Made by a program: the position numbers and the translations under genes | From: Prevotella sp. | GTDB lineage: Bacteria; Bacteroidota; Bacteroidia; Bacteroidales; Bacteroidaceae | DNA: 25,364 nucleotides | Assembly: GCA_024681875.1 (NCBI GenBank) | Contig: JAILAA010000199.1 | Span: forward strand, 1-25,364 | Direction: 5' to 3' | Notes under the pieces: model-generated | What the model saw: the letters and a program-made list of their open reading frames with translations, nothing else | Told to the model about the DNA's origin: nothing | Database searches by the model: none | Part shown: positions 1 to 6,666 of the stretch, piece by piece | Layout: the number at the start of each line of letters is the position of its first letter | Numbering within the stretch: position 1 is the stretch's first letter

Positions 1-159
1 ACCGACTCGCGCCACAATGCCATCTATCAGTACGGCATGCTCCGCGTCGTCTATCGCTTCAACATCCTGGGCGGCAAGAACAACCTCAAGGAGAAGAAAG
101 GCCACGACGAATGGGACGGCGACTGGGGTGACTTCGGCGACTGGGGCGGCGGATGGTAA
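1..159 (+). CDS. C-terminal end of an outer-membrane beta-barrel protein (partial)
   Basis: Frame 1 is open from the left edge to TAA at 157-159 and gives 52 residues. The stretch YQYGMLRVVYRFNIL alternates polar and hydrophobic residues and looks like the last strand of an outer-membrane barrel of the TonB-receptor/OMP_b-brl type; the full-length barrel at 9103-12066 ends with a similar strand (YVMVRATFNF). After the strand comes a charged, low-complexity tail of about 30 residues, with Lys/Glu first and then Asp, Trp and Gly (ending GDFGDWGGGW). The N-terminal plug and most of the barrel lie outside the window, so substrate and subfamily cannot be named. It is followed by the two-component pair on the same strand, which has its own promoter. 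Barrel assignment is inference from one strand and the tail position. Confidence 0.6.
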   Translation, partial: TDSRHNAIYQYGMLRVVYRFNILGGKNNLKEKKGHDEWDGDWGDFGDWGGGW

Positions 160-198
160 AAAACTTGCTGCTGCTATCCTCATATCAAAATAAATTCG

Positions 199-206
199 TA
201 TCTTTG
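199..206 (+). promoter_or_regulatory. Promoter -7 box (TATCTTTG) of the lytS/lytR-type pair
   Basis: TATCTTTG matches the Bacteroidota -7 consensus TAnnTTTG exactly. No TTTG -33 element is seen at the usual spacing. Transcription normally starts a few bases after the box, so the start would fall at about 211-215, on or next to the TTG start codon at 215. The box lies after the stop of the upstream barrel gene (159), so the pair can be transcribed on its own. Confidence 0.65.
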
Positions 207-214
207 CCAACGAA

Positions 215-1012
215 TTGAAGACAAGAAAAATCATACATGGTGTATTGCTGGTGCTGGGGCTCTCGGTGCTAGGGCTGTTGTTCTACTATGCGCTGTGGCT
301 GATTACCGACGAGGATTTCAGGGAGATGTTCAAGTACGGATGGCCCTGGCAATCGTGGGAGATGCTGGTGGATTACGCCGCCTGCTGCCTGTTTACGACG
401 GTGGTAACACTCTACTACTGGCGGTCGCGCGAGAAGGCTGAAAGGGAGCGCGACAAATTCCGTTTGCAGGCATTAGAGAACCAACTGAGTCCGCATTTCG
501 TGTTCAACAACTTCAGTATCTTGGCCGATTTGATAGAGGTGGACCCTAAACGCGCATCAGCATATCTGATGAACCTCTCGAAGGTGTATCGCTATACATT
601 GTCGCACCTCGACCACGACACGGTGACGATTCAGGAGGAACTGGCTTTCCTCGACCGCTATATGGCACTGCTCAAGCAGCGATTTGGCGAGGGGATTCAA
701 GTAAGTATTACACCCGAAGTGGCTCAGTTGCAAGGCAAACTGCCGCCTGCCGTCCTTCAGATGCTGATAGAGAATGCCATCAAGCACAACGAACATACGC
801 TGGTATGCCCGCTCATCATCGACGTCACTACCGAGGGCATGCGCATCAGCGTGAGCAATAAGAAACAGCCTATAGCTAATGCTGAATCAACGAGCGTAGG
901 ACAGCATAACATAGTGGAGCGCTATCGTCTGCTGACATCGCAGAAGGTGGTCATCAGCAGCACTCAGGATGAGTACCGCGTGTCGATTCCATTAATCCCC
1001 ATTCAACGATGA
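215..1012 (+). CDS. LytS/YehU-type sensor histidine kinase
   Basis: This 265-aa protein has two predicted membrane segments (about residues 7-29 and 49-70) and then a His_kinase (PF06580) domain. The phospho-acceptor region reads QLSPHFVFNNFS, with the conserved PHF core and its His. The N-box is LPPAVLQMLIENAIKHN, and SVGQHNIVERYRLL matches the end of the family's ATP lid (usual form GxGLxNxxxRL). There is no large extracellular sensor domain. The start is TTG at 215: the frame is closed by TAA at 191-193, and no ATG occurs in frame until about residue 39, after the first membrane segment. The stop overlaps the regulator start as ATGA (1009-1012), so translation is probably coupled. The pair probably senses an envelope condition and autophosphorylates in response; the signal is unknown. 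It converges on the efflux operon, which is a possible target. Confidence 0.88.
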   Translation: MKTRKIIHGVLLVLGLSVLGLLFYYALWLITDEDFREMFKYGWPWQSWEMLVDYAACCLFTTVVTLYYWRSREKAERERDKFRLQALENQLSPHFVFNNFSILADLIEVDPKRASAYLMNLSKVYRYTLSHLDHDTVTIQEELAFLDRYMALLKQRFGEGIQVSITPEVAQLQGKLPPAVLQMLIENAIKHNEHTLVCPLIIDVTTEGMRISVSNKKQPIANAESTSVGQHNIVERYRLLTSQKVVISSTQDEYRVSIPLIPIQR

Positions 1013-1828
1013 AGATACTGATTATAGAAGACGAGCAGAGCAGCGCCGACCGCCTGAGGAGAATGATCGAAGGTGAGCACGAGGTTGTTGGCGTATGCGC
1101 CAGCAATGCTGAAGTGAAGGCTTTTTTTTGCTGATGACACTCACAATAATGCAGACCTCATTCTGAGCGACATTCAGTTAGGCGACGGACTCAGTTTCGA
1201 GTCGCTACGCATGGTGCCTGCTACCATCCCCGTCATCTTCACCACGGCCTTCGACCATTATGCTGTGCAGGCCTTCCGCTTCAACAGCATCGACTACCTG
1301 CTGAAGCCCATCGACAGCGAGGAACTGCATGTCGCCATAGCGAAGGTTGAAAGAACTCTCAACTCTCCGCTCGGCCAAAGGACGCTTGCTACCAGCGGGA
1401 CGCAAGAACTCTCCGCTCTAAACTTTCCATCCACTACCGATGCTGTTGCCCAACTGTTGGAGTCTGTCAAGAGCCATACCATCCGCTATCGTGAACGCTT
1501 CCTCATCCCCCATCGTGCCGACGAGTTCCTGATTATCCCCGTCAGCGATGTGAGCCATATCGCCATCCGCGACGGCGTGGTGCGCCTCTGCACTTTAGAA
1601 GGCAAGCACCACACCCTAAACATGACCCTCGAAGAAGTAGAGAGCCAACTCGACCCGCAGCGCTTTATGCGTGTCAATCGCCAGTTCATCATCAGCGCTG
1701 CTGCCGTGCAAAAGCTCTCCACCTATTTCCTCGGCAAGATGCGCATCCACATGACCGCTGCCCCCGACGAGGAAATCATCGTCAGCAAAGACAAAGTTGC
1801 TACCGTGAAACGCTGGTTGGACTCGTAA
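1009..1828 (+). CDS. LytTR-family response regulator, interrupted by a +1 frameshift at a T8 run
   Basis: Translation from ATG 1009 gives MKILIIEDEQSSADRL and runs to TGA at 1132-1134. The frame that starts just after the T run (1130) continues ADDTHNNADLILSDIQLGDG and carries on to TAA at 1826-1828. With seven Ts instead of eight at 1122-1129, the two parts join into one 272-aa regulator. Its receiver has the acidic pair E7/D8, phospho-acceptor D54, the T/A switch region (IFTTAFD) and Lys in YLLKP. After a linker comes a LytTR DNA-binding domain (about 160-270, including FMRVNRQFIIS). Residues 117-139 of the linker are read from repeat-like DNA. As written, only a 41-residue stub, or a receiver-truncated product from ATG 1211, would be made. 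This may be a sequencing indel, a true pseudogene or a slippage-controlled gene. Confidence 0.85.
1361..1418. repeat. Repeat-derived segment read in frame in the response-regulator linker
   Basis: A 12-base direct repeat (AACTCTCCGCTC) lies at 1361-1372 and 1407-1418. Between the copies is CGCTTGCTACC (1383-1393). The same 11-mer occurs in both arms of the large palindrome near 8 kb (8053-8063, and 8266-8276 inverted), next to similar GCTCGGC and GGGACG words. The encoded peptide (SPLGQRTLATSGTQELSALN) sits between the receiver and LytTR domains, where length variation is tolerated. Confidence 0.6.
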
Positions 1829-1847
1829 GATGCAGGAGGCATAGTGC

Positions 1848-3257
1848 CTAAAGACCGGCAGCAACGAGCTGGAGGGGCTCGCCGCGATAGAATTGGAGGA
1901 GGGCCTGCTGGTAGAGGTACTCATAGCGAGCCTGAGTGAGGTCACTCTCGGTCTTCAGGTAGTTGTTCTTCGCCTCATTGAACTCGGTGATGGTGGCCTT
2001 GCCGGCCTCATATTTTGCTTGGACAAGGGTGAAGGCGTCGTTGCTGGCCTTACGGGCCTGGTCGCTGGCGCGCAACTTTTCCTGGGCAGCAACGGTGTTG
2101 TACCATGCCTGCTGTATTTCCTTATAGAGCGTCTTCTTCGTGTTGTCGAGGGCCAGCAACTGATTCTCGCGGTCGATCTTCGCCGAGCGTATGCTGTTGC
2201 GCGTCTGGAAACGGTTGAAGATGGGGATGCTGAGGTTGAAGCCCAGATACTGCGAGAAATTGTTTTTCAGCTGAGTGCTGAAGCCGTCGCCCTTATAGCC
2301 GCTGGTGGTGTAGTAGTTGGTGCCGAGACCAGCGCTGAAGCTGAGCGTGGGCATATAGCCGGCGCGGGCAATGTCGATGCTGCGGTCGGCAGCGGAGACG
2401 CGGAGGCTGGCAGCCTGGATTTCGGGACGGGAAGTAAGGGCGGCAGAAAAGATGGCGTCGGCCCCCTCCTGCCTCCCCCAACTGGGGGAGGTAGCTGCGC
2501 TTTGTGAAGAACTGGTGGTGGCTGCGTCGGAAGCCTCCCCCAGTTGGGGGAGGTTGGAGGGGGCCATCCTTTCGATGCTGAATCCCTCGGGGCTGTCGAG
2601 TTCTAACAGCTGGGTAAGGGAGAGGTAGGCTAGACGGAGGTTGTTGTCGGCTTGTGTGGCAGAAAGACGGCTCTGAGCGAGGGTGGCACGCTGCTGCGAG
2701 ACCTCGGCCTCGCTGGCACGGCCCACGTCGAGAAGGGCCTGCAGACGAGCCACTTGGGCGCTGTCGATGGCAATCTGGCGCTGGGCCACATCAACAATCT
2801 CCATGTCGTAGAGGATCTGCACGTAGGCTTGTGCCACTTGCACGCGGATATCGTTCTTGGCCTTCTCCAACTCAGCCGTGGCAGCCTCGAGATTCAGCTT
2901 GTTGAGCTTGATCTGGTTGGGAATCTGGAAACCGGTGAAGATGGGGACGGAGGTGCCGACGGAGAAACTGGTCGAGCTGGTGTTGGTGTTCGTATAAGTA
3001 TTGTCGGCTGTCAGACCTCGACCAAAGGAGAAGTTCTCGCCGGCAGAAGCGCTGAGATCGGGCAGGCGACTGGCCTTGGCATTCTCAAGCTGCAGGGCCT
3101 GCTGGTCGCGCTGGTTGGCTTGCTGACGGATGGCGATGTTGTGCTCAACTGCGTAGTCGCAGCATTGGCGGAGGCTCCAAGGGGCTTGTGCTAGTCCATC
3201 CAGATGAATTAGGGCGATTAGACTGGCTATAAGAATTAGAGACTTTTGCTTTTTCAT
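1848..3257 (-). CDS. TolC-family outer-membrane efflux channel
   Basis: This 469-aa protein has a signal peptide (residues 1 to about 25, cleavage near GLAQA) followed by two outer-membrane-efflux-protein repeats. The first starts at WSLRQCCDYAVEHNIAIRQQ, the second near IFSAALTSRPEIQAASLRV. Long alpha-helical stretches rich in Gln, Ala and Leu match the periplasmic barrel of TolC. It would form the trimeric exit duct for the MacAB-like pump encoded just upstream in the same transcription unit. It is the last gene of the minus-strand unit and ends 19 bases from the convergent response regulator. Residues about 232-266 (SNLPQLGEASDAATTSSSQS and onwards) come from a palindromic element in the linker between the two repeats. 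The helical domains on both sides look intact, so the protein is probably functional. Confidence 0.9.
   Translation of the reverse strand: MKKQKSLILIASLIALIHLDGLAQAPWSLRQCCDYAVEHNIAIRQQANQRDQQALQLENAKASRLPDLSASAGENFSFGRGLTADNTYTNTNTSSTSFSVGTSVPIFTGFQIPNQIKLNKLNLEAATAELEKAKNDIRVQVAQAYVQILYDMEIVDVAQRQIAIDSAQVARLQALLDVGRASEAEVSQQRATLAQSRLSATQADNNLRLAYLSLTQLLELDSPEGFSIERMAPSNLPQLGEASDAATTSSSQSAATSPSWGRQEGADAIFSAALTSRPEIQAASLRVSAADRSIDIARAGYMPTLSFSAGLGTNYYTTSGYKGDGFSTQLKNNFSQYLGFNLSIPIFNRFQTRNSIRSAKIDRENQLLALDNTKKTLYKEIQQAWYNTVAAQEKLRASDQARKASNDAFTLVQAKYEAGKATITEFNEAKNNYLKTESDLTQARYEYLYQQALLQFYRGEPLQLVAAGL
2460..2565. repeat. 106-bp inverted-repeat element inside the TolC-type gene
   Basis: The left end (2460-2491) and right end (2534-2565) are 32-base inverted repeats with two mismatches, separated by 42 bases. 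Each end contains a 20-base hairpin: CCTCCCCCAACTGGGGGAGG at 2472-2491, and its exact reverse complement at 2534-2553. The element stays open in the channel gene's frame. No clear target-site duplication was found. It looks like a MITE or REP-type sequence, without transposase genes in the window. Confidence 0.75.
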
Positions 3258-3283
3258 TGTTTGTTCACAAAATTTTTTTAGAA

Positions 3284-4189
3284 TTATTGCTGATAGTGGA
3301 TTTGTACATCTTGATATAGTTTGTTGTCCATGAGTGCTGGGTGTTCACCCGTAAAGGCTTTGGCTGCGCAGCTGTCATTTTGGAGTTGCCACATCAGCCA
3401 CGCTGTTACATATCCGTCAGCACTATAAAGCATTTGTCCGTGCTCTACTCCTTTCTTTCGAGCCATTACCTTAGGCGCATTGATGCGGTTGTACATTTTC
3501 TGCATTTCAGAAAAGGGAATGACAATCTTCAATTCAAAGTCTCCTTCTGTCCCAGCAAGCATAAGCACAGGCGTTCTCACATCTGATGTGTGGTAATGCC
3601 AGTTCAAATTGTTTGCCAGTTCTTCGTGGGTGGGGGAGAGTGCAACGGCAGTCTTGAAAACATGACAATGCTCCTGTTGGGTAATAGCATTAAACACTGC
3701 TGCCCCGCCCTGGGAATGACCTGAAATACCAATGTTATCCACATCTATATGCCCATAGAAAATACTAGTAGTGTCGTTGTTGGCGTCAAGGAGGTATGAG
3801 AGAGTCAGCTCTGACGATACTCCATTGCCAGAGCTGGAATCTTCATTTCCAATTGCGATAAAGCCCCAGGTAGCCAGATGATGAAACAGAGCTAAATATT
3901 TTGATGCTTCTACTCCCGAACCATTGGCAAAGACTACTGCTGGATATTTTTTCACATGGGATGTTTTCATTTCGCGAGGAAAAAAGACCGTAATGTTTTT
4001 CAGTATGGTGTCATTCATGTTGTATTGAAGTGAGTCTATTTCATAAGGCCCGTTCTTCAAATATTTGGCTTCGATGGAGTCTCCTGTCTTAACGGTTTCA
4101 GTATAGTCAGGAGGAACCATTTGATTATGGCATGCAGTGAAACATGTCAATGCTACCACCATCATTACAAATTTACCAAGCTTACTCAT
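3284..4189 (-). CDS. Lipoprotein alpha/beta hydrolase (chlorophyllase/dienelactone-hydrolase-like)
   Basis: From ATG at 4187-4189 the product is 301 aa. It starts with a lipoprotein signal (MSKLGKFVMMVVALTCFTAC), lipidated at Cys20. The nucleophile elbow is GHSQGG with Ser159. Asp217 (LAGTEGDFE) and His250 (GVEHGQML) are the likely rest of the triad, and the oxyanion side is near VVFANGSG (about 85-92). The family includes esterases and PAF-acetylhydrolase/cutinase-like enzymes; the substrate here is unknown. The frame is open up to 4264, but the start at 4189 places the signal peptide at the N-terminus and overlaps the adaptor stop by 8 bases (ATGAGTAA). Residues after Cys20 (HNQM) lack the acidic surface-export signal, so periplasmic retention is more likely. 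The gene is far lower in GC than its neighbours (21/60 at 3481-3540). Confidence 0.82.
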   Translation of the reverse strand: MSKLGKFVMMVVALTCFTACHNQMVPPDYTETVKTGDSIEAKYLKNGPYEIDSLQYNMNDTILKNITVFFPREMKTSHVKKYPAVVFANGSGVEASKYLALFHHLATWGFIAIGNEDSSSGNGVSSELTLSYLLDANNDTTSIFYGHIDVDNIGISGHSQGGAAVFNAITQQEHCHVFKTAVALSPTHEELANNLNWHYHTSDVRTPVLMLAGTEGDFELKIVIPFSEMQKMYNRINAPKVMARKKGVEHGQMLYSADGYVTAWLMWQLQNDSCAAKAFTGEHPALMDNKLYQDVQIHYQQ

Positions 4190-5354
4190 TGTTGGATTCT
4201 TCATCGGTGATAATCTGCGGGCCGCGGACGTGGTCCTTGACGGTGATGCCGTCCTTGATTTCAATGTTCACGCCATCGCTGAGGCCTGTGATGACAGCAC
4301 GGCGCTCATACTGCTGCTCGCCAGGCTTGTCGGCCTTGCCCTTCAGGACGTAGACGAAGGTGCTGTCGCCCTCAAACTCGATGGCGCTCTCAGGCACGGC
4401 GAGGACGTTGTCGACCTCAGCGAGGACAATCTCGGCATTGGCACTGTAGCCGGCGCGGAGGGTAACAGACCCCACCCCTTGCCCCTCCCCTTGATGGGAG
4501 GGGAGCGGTTGCACATTACTTAATACTACGGCAGCCTTGATCTCAAACTGGTTGGCGCCGTTGCTCTCGGTGGCCTTGGGCGAGATGTATTCGAGGGTGG
4601 CATCGAAGGTAAGGTCCTGCAGGGCGCCGATAGTAATCTTCATCGGCACGCCGATGGCGAGCTGGCCCACCTCAGTCTCGTCGATGTTTCCACGGAAGAT
4701 GAGGTCGTTCATATTGGCCACGGTGGCGATGGTGGTGCCGTCGTTGAAGGTATTGCTGTTGATGACGCTGTTACCCACCTTCACAGGGATGTCGAGGATG
4801 ATGCCACTGATGGTGCTCCTGATGAGCGTGCTGGAGGCCGAAGCATTGGAGCGGGAGACACCTTCGCGCACCACCTGCAGGGCATCGACAGCGGCGGCCT
4901 TCTCCTCCTGTGCCTGGCGCAGCTGTTGGCGGGCCTTTTCGAACTCCTCGTCGCTGACCAGCTGCTGGTTGTGGAGGCTTTGGGTACGGGCGAAGTCGGT
5001 CTCGGTCTGCTTCAGGTTGATGTCGGCCAGGCGCACACGGCTCTCGGCACTCGACAGCGAGCCCATGTCGGGGATGACTTTTACTTTAGCGATGACCTCG
5101 CCCTGCTGCACGTACTGGCCGGGCTCCTTCAGCAGTTCGCTGATGATGCCGGAGATCTGGGGCTTGACATTCACCTCGTTTCTCGGCTCAATCTTACCGG
5201 TGATGATGGTGGTCTTACGGATGTCTTGTTCGGCAGGTGTCAGCTCATCATAGACGACAGGCTTGGGCTGGCTCTTCTGCCAGAGGAACACGAAGGTTCC
5301 AATGAAAATCAGCGCGATAATCGCAGCGATAATCAGTTTGATGTAACGTTTCAT
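4182..5354 (-). CDS. Membrane-fusion protein (HlyD/MacA-type periplasmic adaptor)
   Basis: This 390-aa protein has one N-terminal membrane anchor (about residues 5-25). Next come a first lipoyl half (VKPQISGIISELLKEPGQYV, residues 63-82) and a helical hairpin (about 103-165, rich in Gln, Glu and Ala). The second lipoyl half follows (STISGIILDIPVKVGNSV), then beta-barrel and membrane-proximal domains ending near residue 375. It should connect the MacB-type permeases in the inner membrane to the TolC-type channel in the outer membrane. It lies between the permease genes and the channel gene, in transcription order permeases, adaptor, hydrolase, channel. Residues about 281-296 (VQPLPSHQGEGQGVGS) come from a C-rich hairpin repeat inserted between two beta-strands. 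Substrate class is not determinable from the adaptor. Confidence 0.9.
   Translation of the reverse strand: MKRYIKLIIAAIIALIFIGTFVFLWQKSQPKPVVYDELTPAEQDIRKTTIITGKIEPRNEVNVKPQISGIISELLKEPGQYVQQGEVIAKVKVIPDMGSLSSAESRVRLADINLKQTETDFARTQSLHNQQLVSDEEFEKARQQLRQAQEEKAAAVDALQVVREGVSRSNASASSTLIRSTISGIILDIPVKVGNSVINSNTFNDGTTIATVANMNDLIFRGNIDETEVGQLAIGVPMKITIGALQDLTFDATLEYISPKATESNGANQFEIKAAVVLSNVQPLPSHQGEGQGVGSVTLRAGYSANAEIVLAEVDNVLAVPESAIEFEGDSTFVYVLKGKADKPGEQQYERRAVITGLSDGVNIEIKDGITVKDHVRGPQIITDEESNNE
4470..4503. repeat. C-rich hairpin repeat read in frame in the adaptor gene
   Basis: CCCCTCCC (4482-4489) and GGGAGGGG (4496-4503) form an 8-base stem with a 6-base loop. The preceding CCCCACCCCTTGCC resembles the start of the repeats at 7937-7973 and 8368-8424. 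It encodes about 16 residues in the adaptor's C-terminal half without a frameshift. Confidence 0.6.
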
Positions 5355-5372
5355 ATTATTTTAATTTTTTAA

Positions 5373-5412
5373 TTTTTCAATCTTTCAATCTTTCAATTTT
5401 TCAATTTTTCAA
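5373..5412. repeat. Five tandem copies of an 8-base unit (TYTTTCAA)
   Basis: Units begin at 5373, 5381, 5389, 5397 and 5405. Three read TTTTTCAA and two read TCTTTCAA. They fill most of the 61-base gap between the permease stop (5416) and the adaptor start (5354). On the transcribed strand this is an AT-rich, purine-rich leader in front of the adaptor's ATG. Copy number could change by slippage and alter spacing to the start codon. Confidence 0.8.
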
Positions 5413-5415
5413 TTT

Positions 5416-6663
5416 TTACTCATCCCGCATGGCATCGACAGGTTTGATGGACATAGCACGGGCTGCAGGGGCCAAACCGGCAAGGACACCCATCAGACTG
5501 ATAACCACGGCGGCAAGGATGGCCGTCCAGAAACCAACCTGGAAATGAGCGGCGACGATGCCGTCCTCGGTGTTGCCCATCTCCAGCATCTGCAGGATGA
5601 AGACGGCGAAGAGGATGCCGCTCATGCCGGCAACCAGCGTGAGGACAATGCTTTCAGAGATGATCTGCGAGAGGATATTACGCGGTGTGGCGCCGATGGC
5701 ACGGCGTATACCGATCTCCGTGGTGCGCTCGCGCACGGTGACCATCATAATATTACTGACACCGATGGCGCCGGCGAGCAGGGTTCCTAGGCCGACGAGC
5801 CAGATAAGGAAGTTGACACCATTGAAGAGGTTGTCGAGCATCTGGAAGAGCACCTCAGTGTTGAACACCATCACGCCCTGCTCGTCAGTAGGGTCGATGC
5901 TGTGGGCGCGGGCGACGGTCTCGCGAATACGCGGGGCAAGTGTCGACATGACCACTCCCTTGCGGCCCGTGACGGCAATCATGTGCACATCGTTGCCCAT
6001 GTTATAGGTCTGCTGCATCAGCGTGATGGGAAGCAGCATCGTCGTACCGGCCTCAGAGCCGAAGTTGATGTGACTGGACACGTTGTAGTCGACGCCCACG
6101 ATCTGATAATAGACCGAATCGACGCGGATATACTGGCCGCAGGGATCGCCGCCACCAGGGAAGAGGTCTTTGTAGGTCTTCTTGCCGATGACGCACACTT
6201 TACGTTTCTGTGCCAAGTCCATATCGTTGAGGTAGCGGCCGTAGTAGAGCTTCGGCGCGTTCACCTTGCGGTAGTCGGGTTGCACGCCGTTGATGCCTAC
6301 AGAAGTCTTGCGGTCGCCAAAGTAGGCCGTGCCGCCATTGCTGAAGAGTACGGGACTGACCACGTCAAGCTCAGGGATGCTCTGCTTCAGTCGCTTCACA
6401 TCGTTGTAGTCCATCTCCCACATGCGGCCCTTGCGGAAGCCCTTATACGCCTTTGTCGTAGGCTGTGCCCACACCATGGCGGAGTTCGTGGCGAAACCCT
6501 CGAAGTTCTTGTTCAGCATCTCCTTCAGGCCGTTGCCGCCGCCTATCAGCGCGACGAGCATAAAGACGCCCCAGAAGATGCCGAAGCCCGTGAGGAAGCT
6601 CCTTGACTTGTTGCGGGTCAGAGTGTCGAGGATTTCTCGGTAGCTGTCTAAATCTATTCTCAT
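5416..6663 (-). CDS. MacB-type ABC transporter permease (second)
   Basis: This 415-aa protein has the MacB/FtsX layout: one membrane segment near the N-terminus (about 24-44), a large periplasmic MacB_PCD domain (about 45-275) and three C-terminal membrane segments (about 283-305, 340-362 and 378-400). The conserved coupling region reads GVSNIMMVTVRERTTEIGIR followed by RAIGA, and the end is the usual PVDAMRDE. It has no ATPase domain; that is encoded separately at 8353-9078. MacB-type proteins work by mechanotransmission, using cytoplasmic ATP hydrolysis to drive periplasmic substrates through the adaptor and TolC. It starts 3 bases after the stop of the paralogous permease, so the two are probably made together and may form a heterodimer. 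Confidence 0.9.
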   Translation of the reverse strand: MRIDLDSYREILDTLTRNKSRSFLTGFGIFWGVFMLVALIGGGNGLKEMLNKNFEGFATNSAMVWAQPTTKAYKGFRKGRMWEMDYNDVKRLKQSIPELDVVSPVLFSNGGTAYFGDRKTSVGINGVQPDYRKVNAPKLYYGRYLNDMDLAQKRKVCVIGKKTYKDLFPGGGDPCGQYIRVDSVYYQIVGVDYNVSSHINFGSEAGTTMLLPITLMQQTYNMGNDVHMIAVTGRKGVVMSTLAPRIRETVARAHSIDPTDEQGVMVFNTEVLFQMLDNLFNGVNFLIWLVGLGTLLAGAIGVSNIMMVTVRERTTEIGIRRAIGATPRNILSQIISESIVLTLVAGMSGILFAVFILQMLEMGNTEDGIVAAHFQVGFWTAILAAVVISLMGVLAGLAPAARAMSIKPVDAMRDE

Positions 6664-6666
6664 GTC

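Noticed and set aside
1837..1849. AGGC/GCCT hairpin between the convergent regulator and TolC genes as a terminator
   Set aside because: The stem is only four bases and no T run follows on either strand.
1893..3194. Long plus-strand open frames antisense to the TolC-type gene
   Set aside because: They are shadows of the high-GC minus-strand gene and their products show no recognisable domain or signal.
4190..4264. Upstream extension of the lipoprotein hydrolase to ATG 4264
   Set aside because: It would place 25 charged residues before the lipoprotein signal and overlap the adaptor gene by 83 bases; ATG 4189 gives a proper signal peptide.
5902..6606. 234-codon plus-strand frame opposite the second MacB-type permease
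   Set aside because: It is His/Ala/Val-rich in the manner of antisense translations of high-GC genes and has no plausible promoter.
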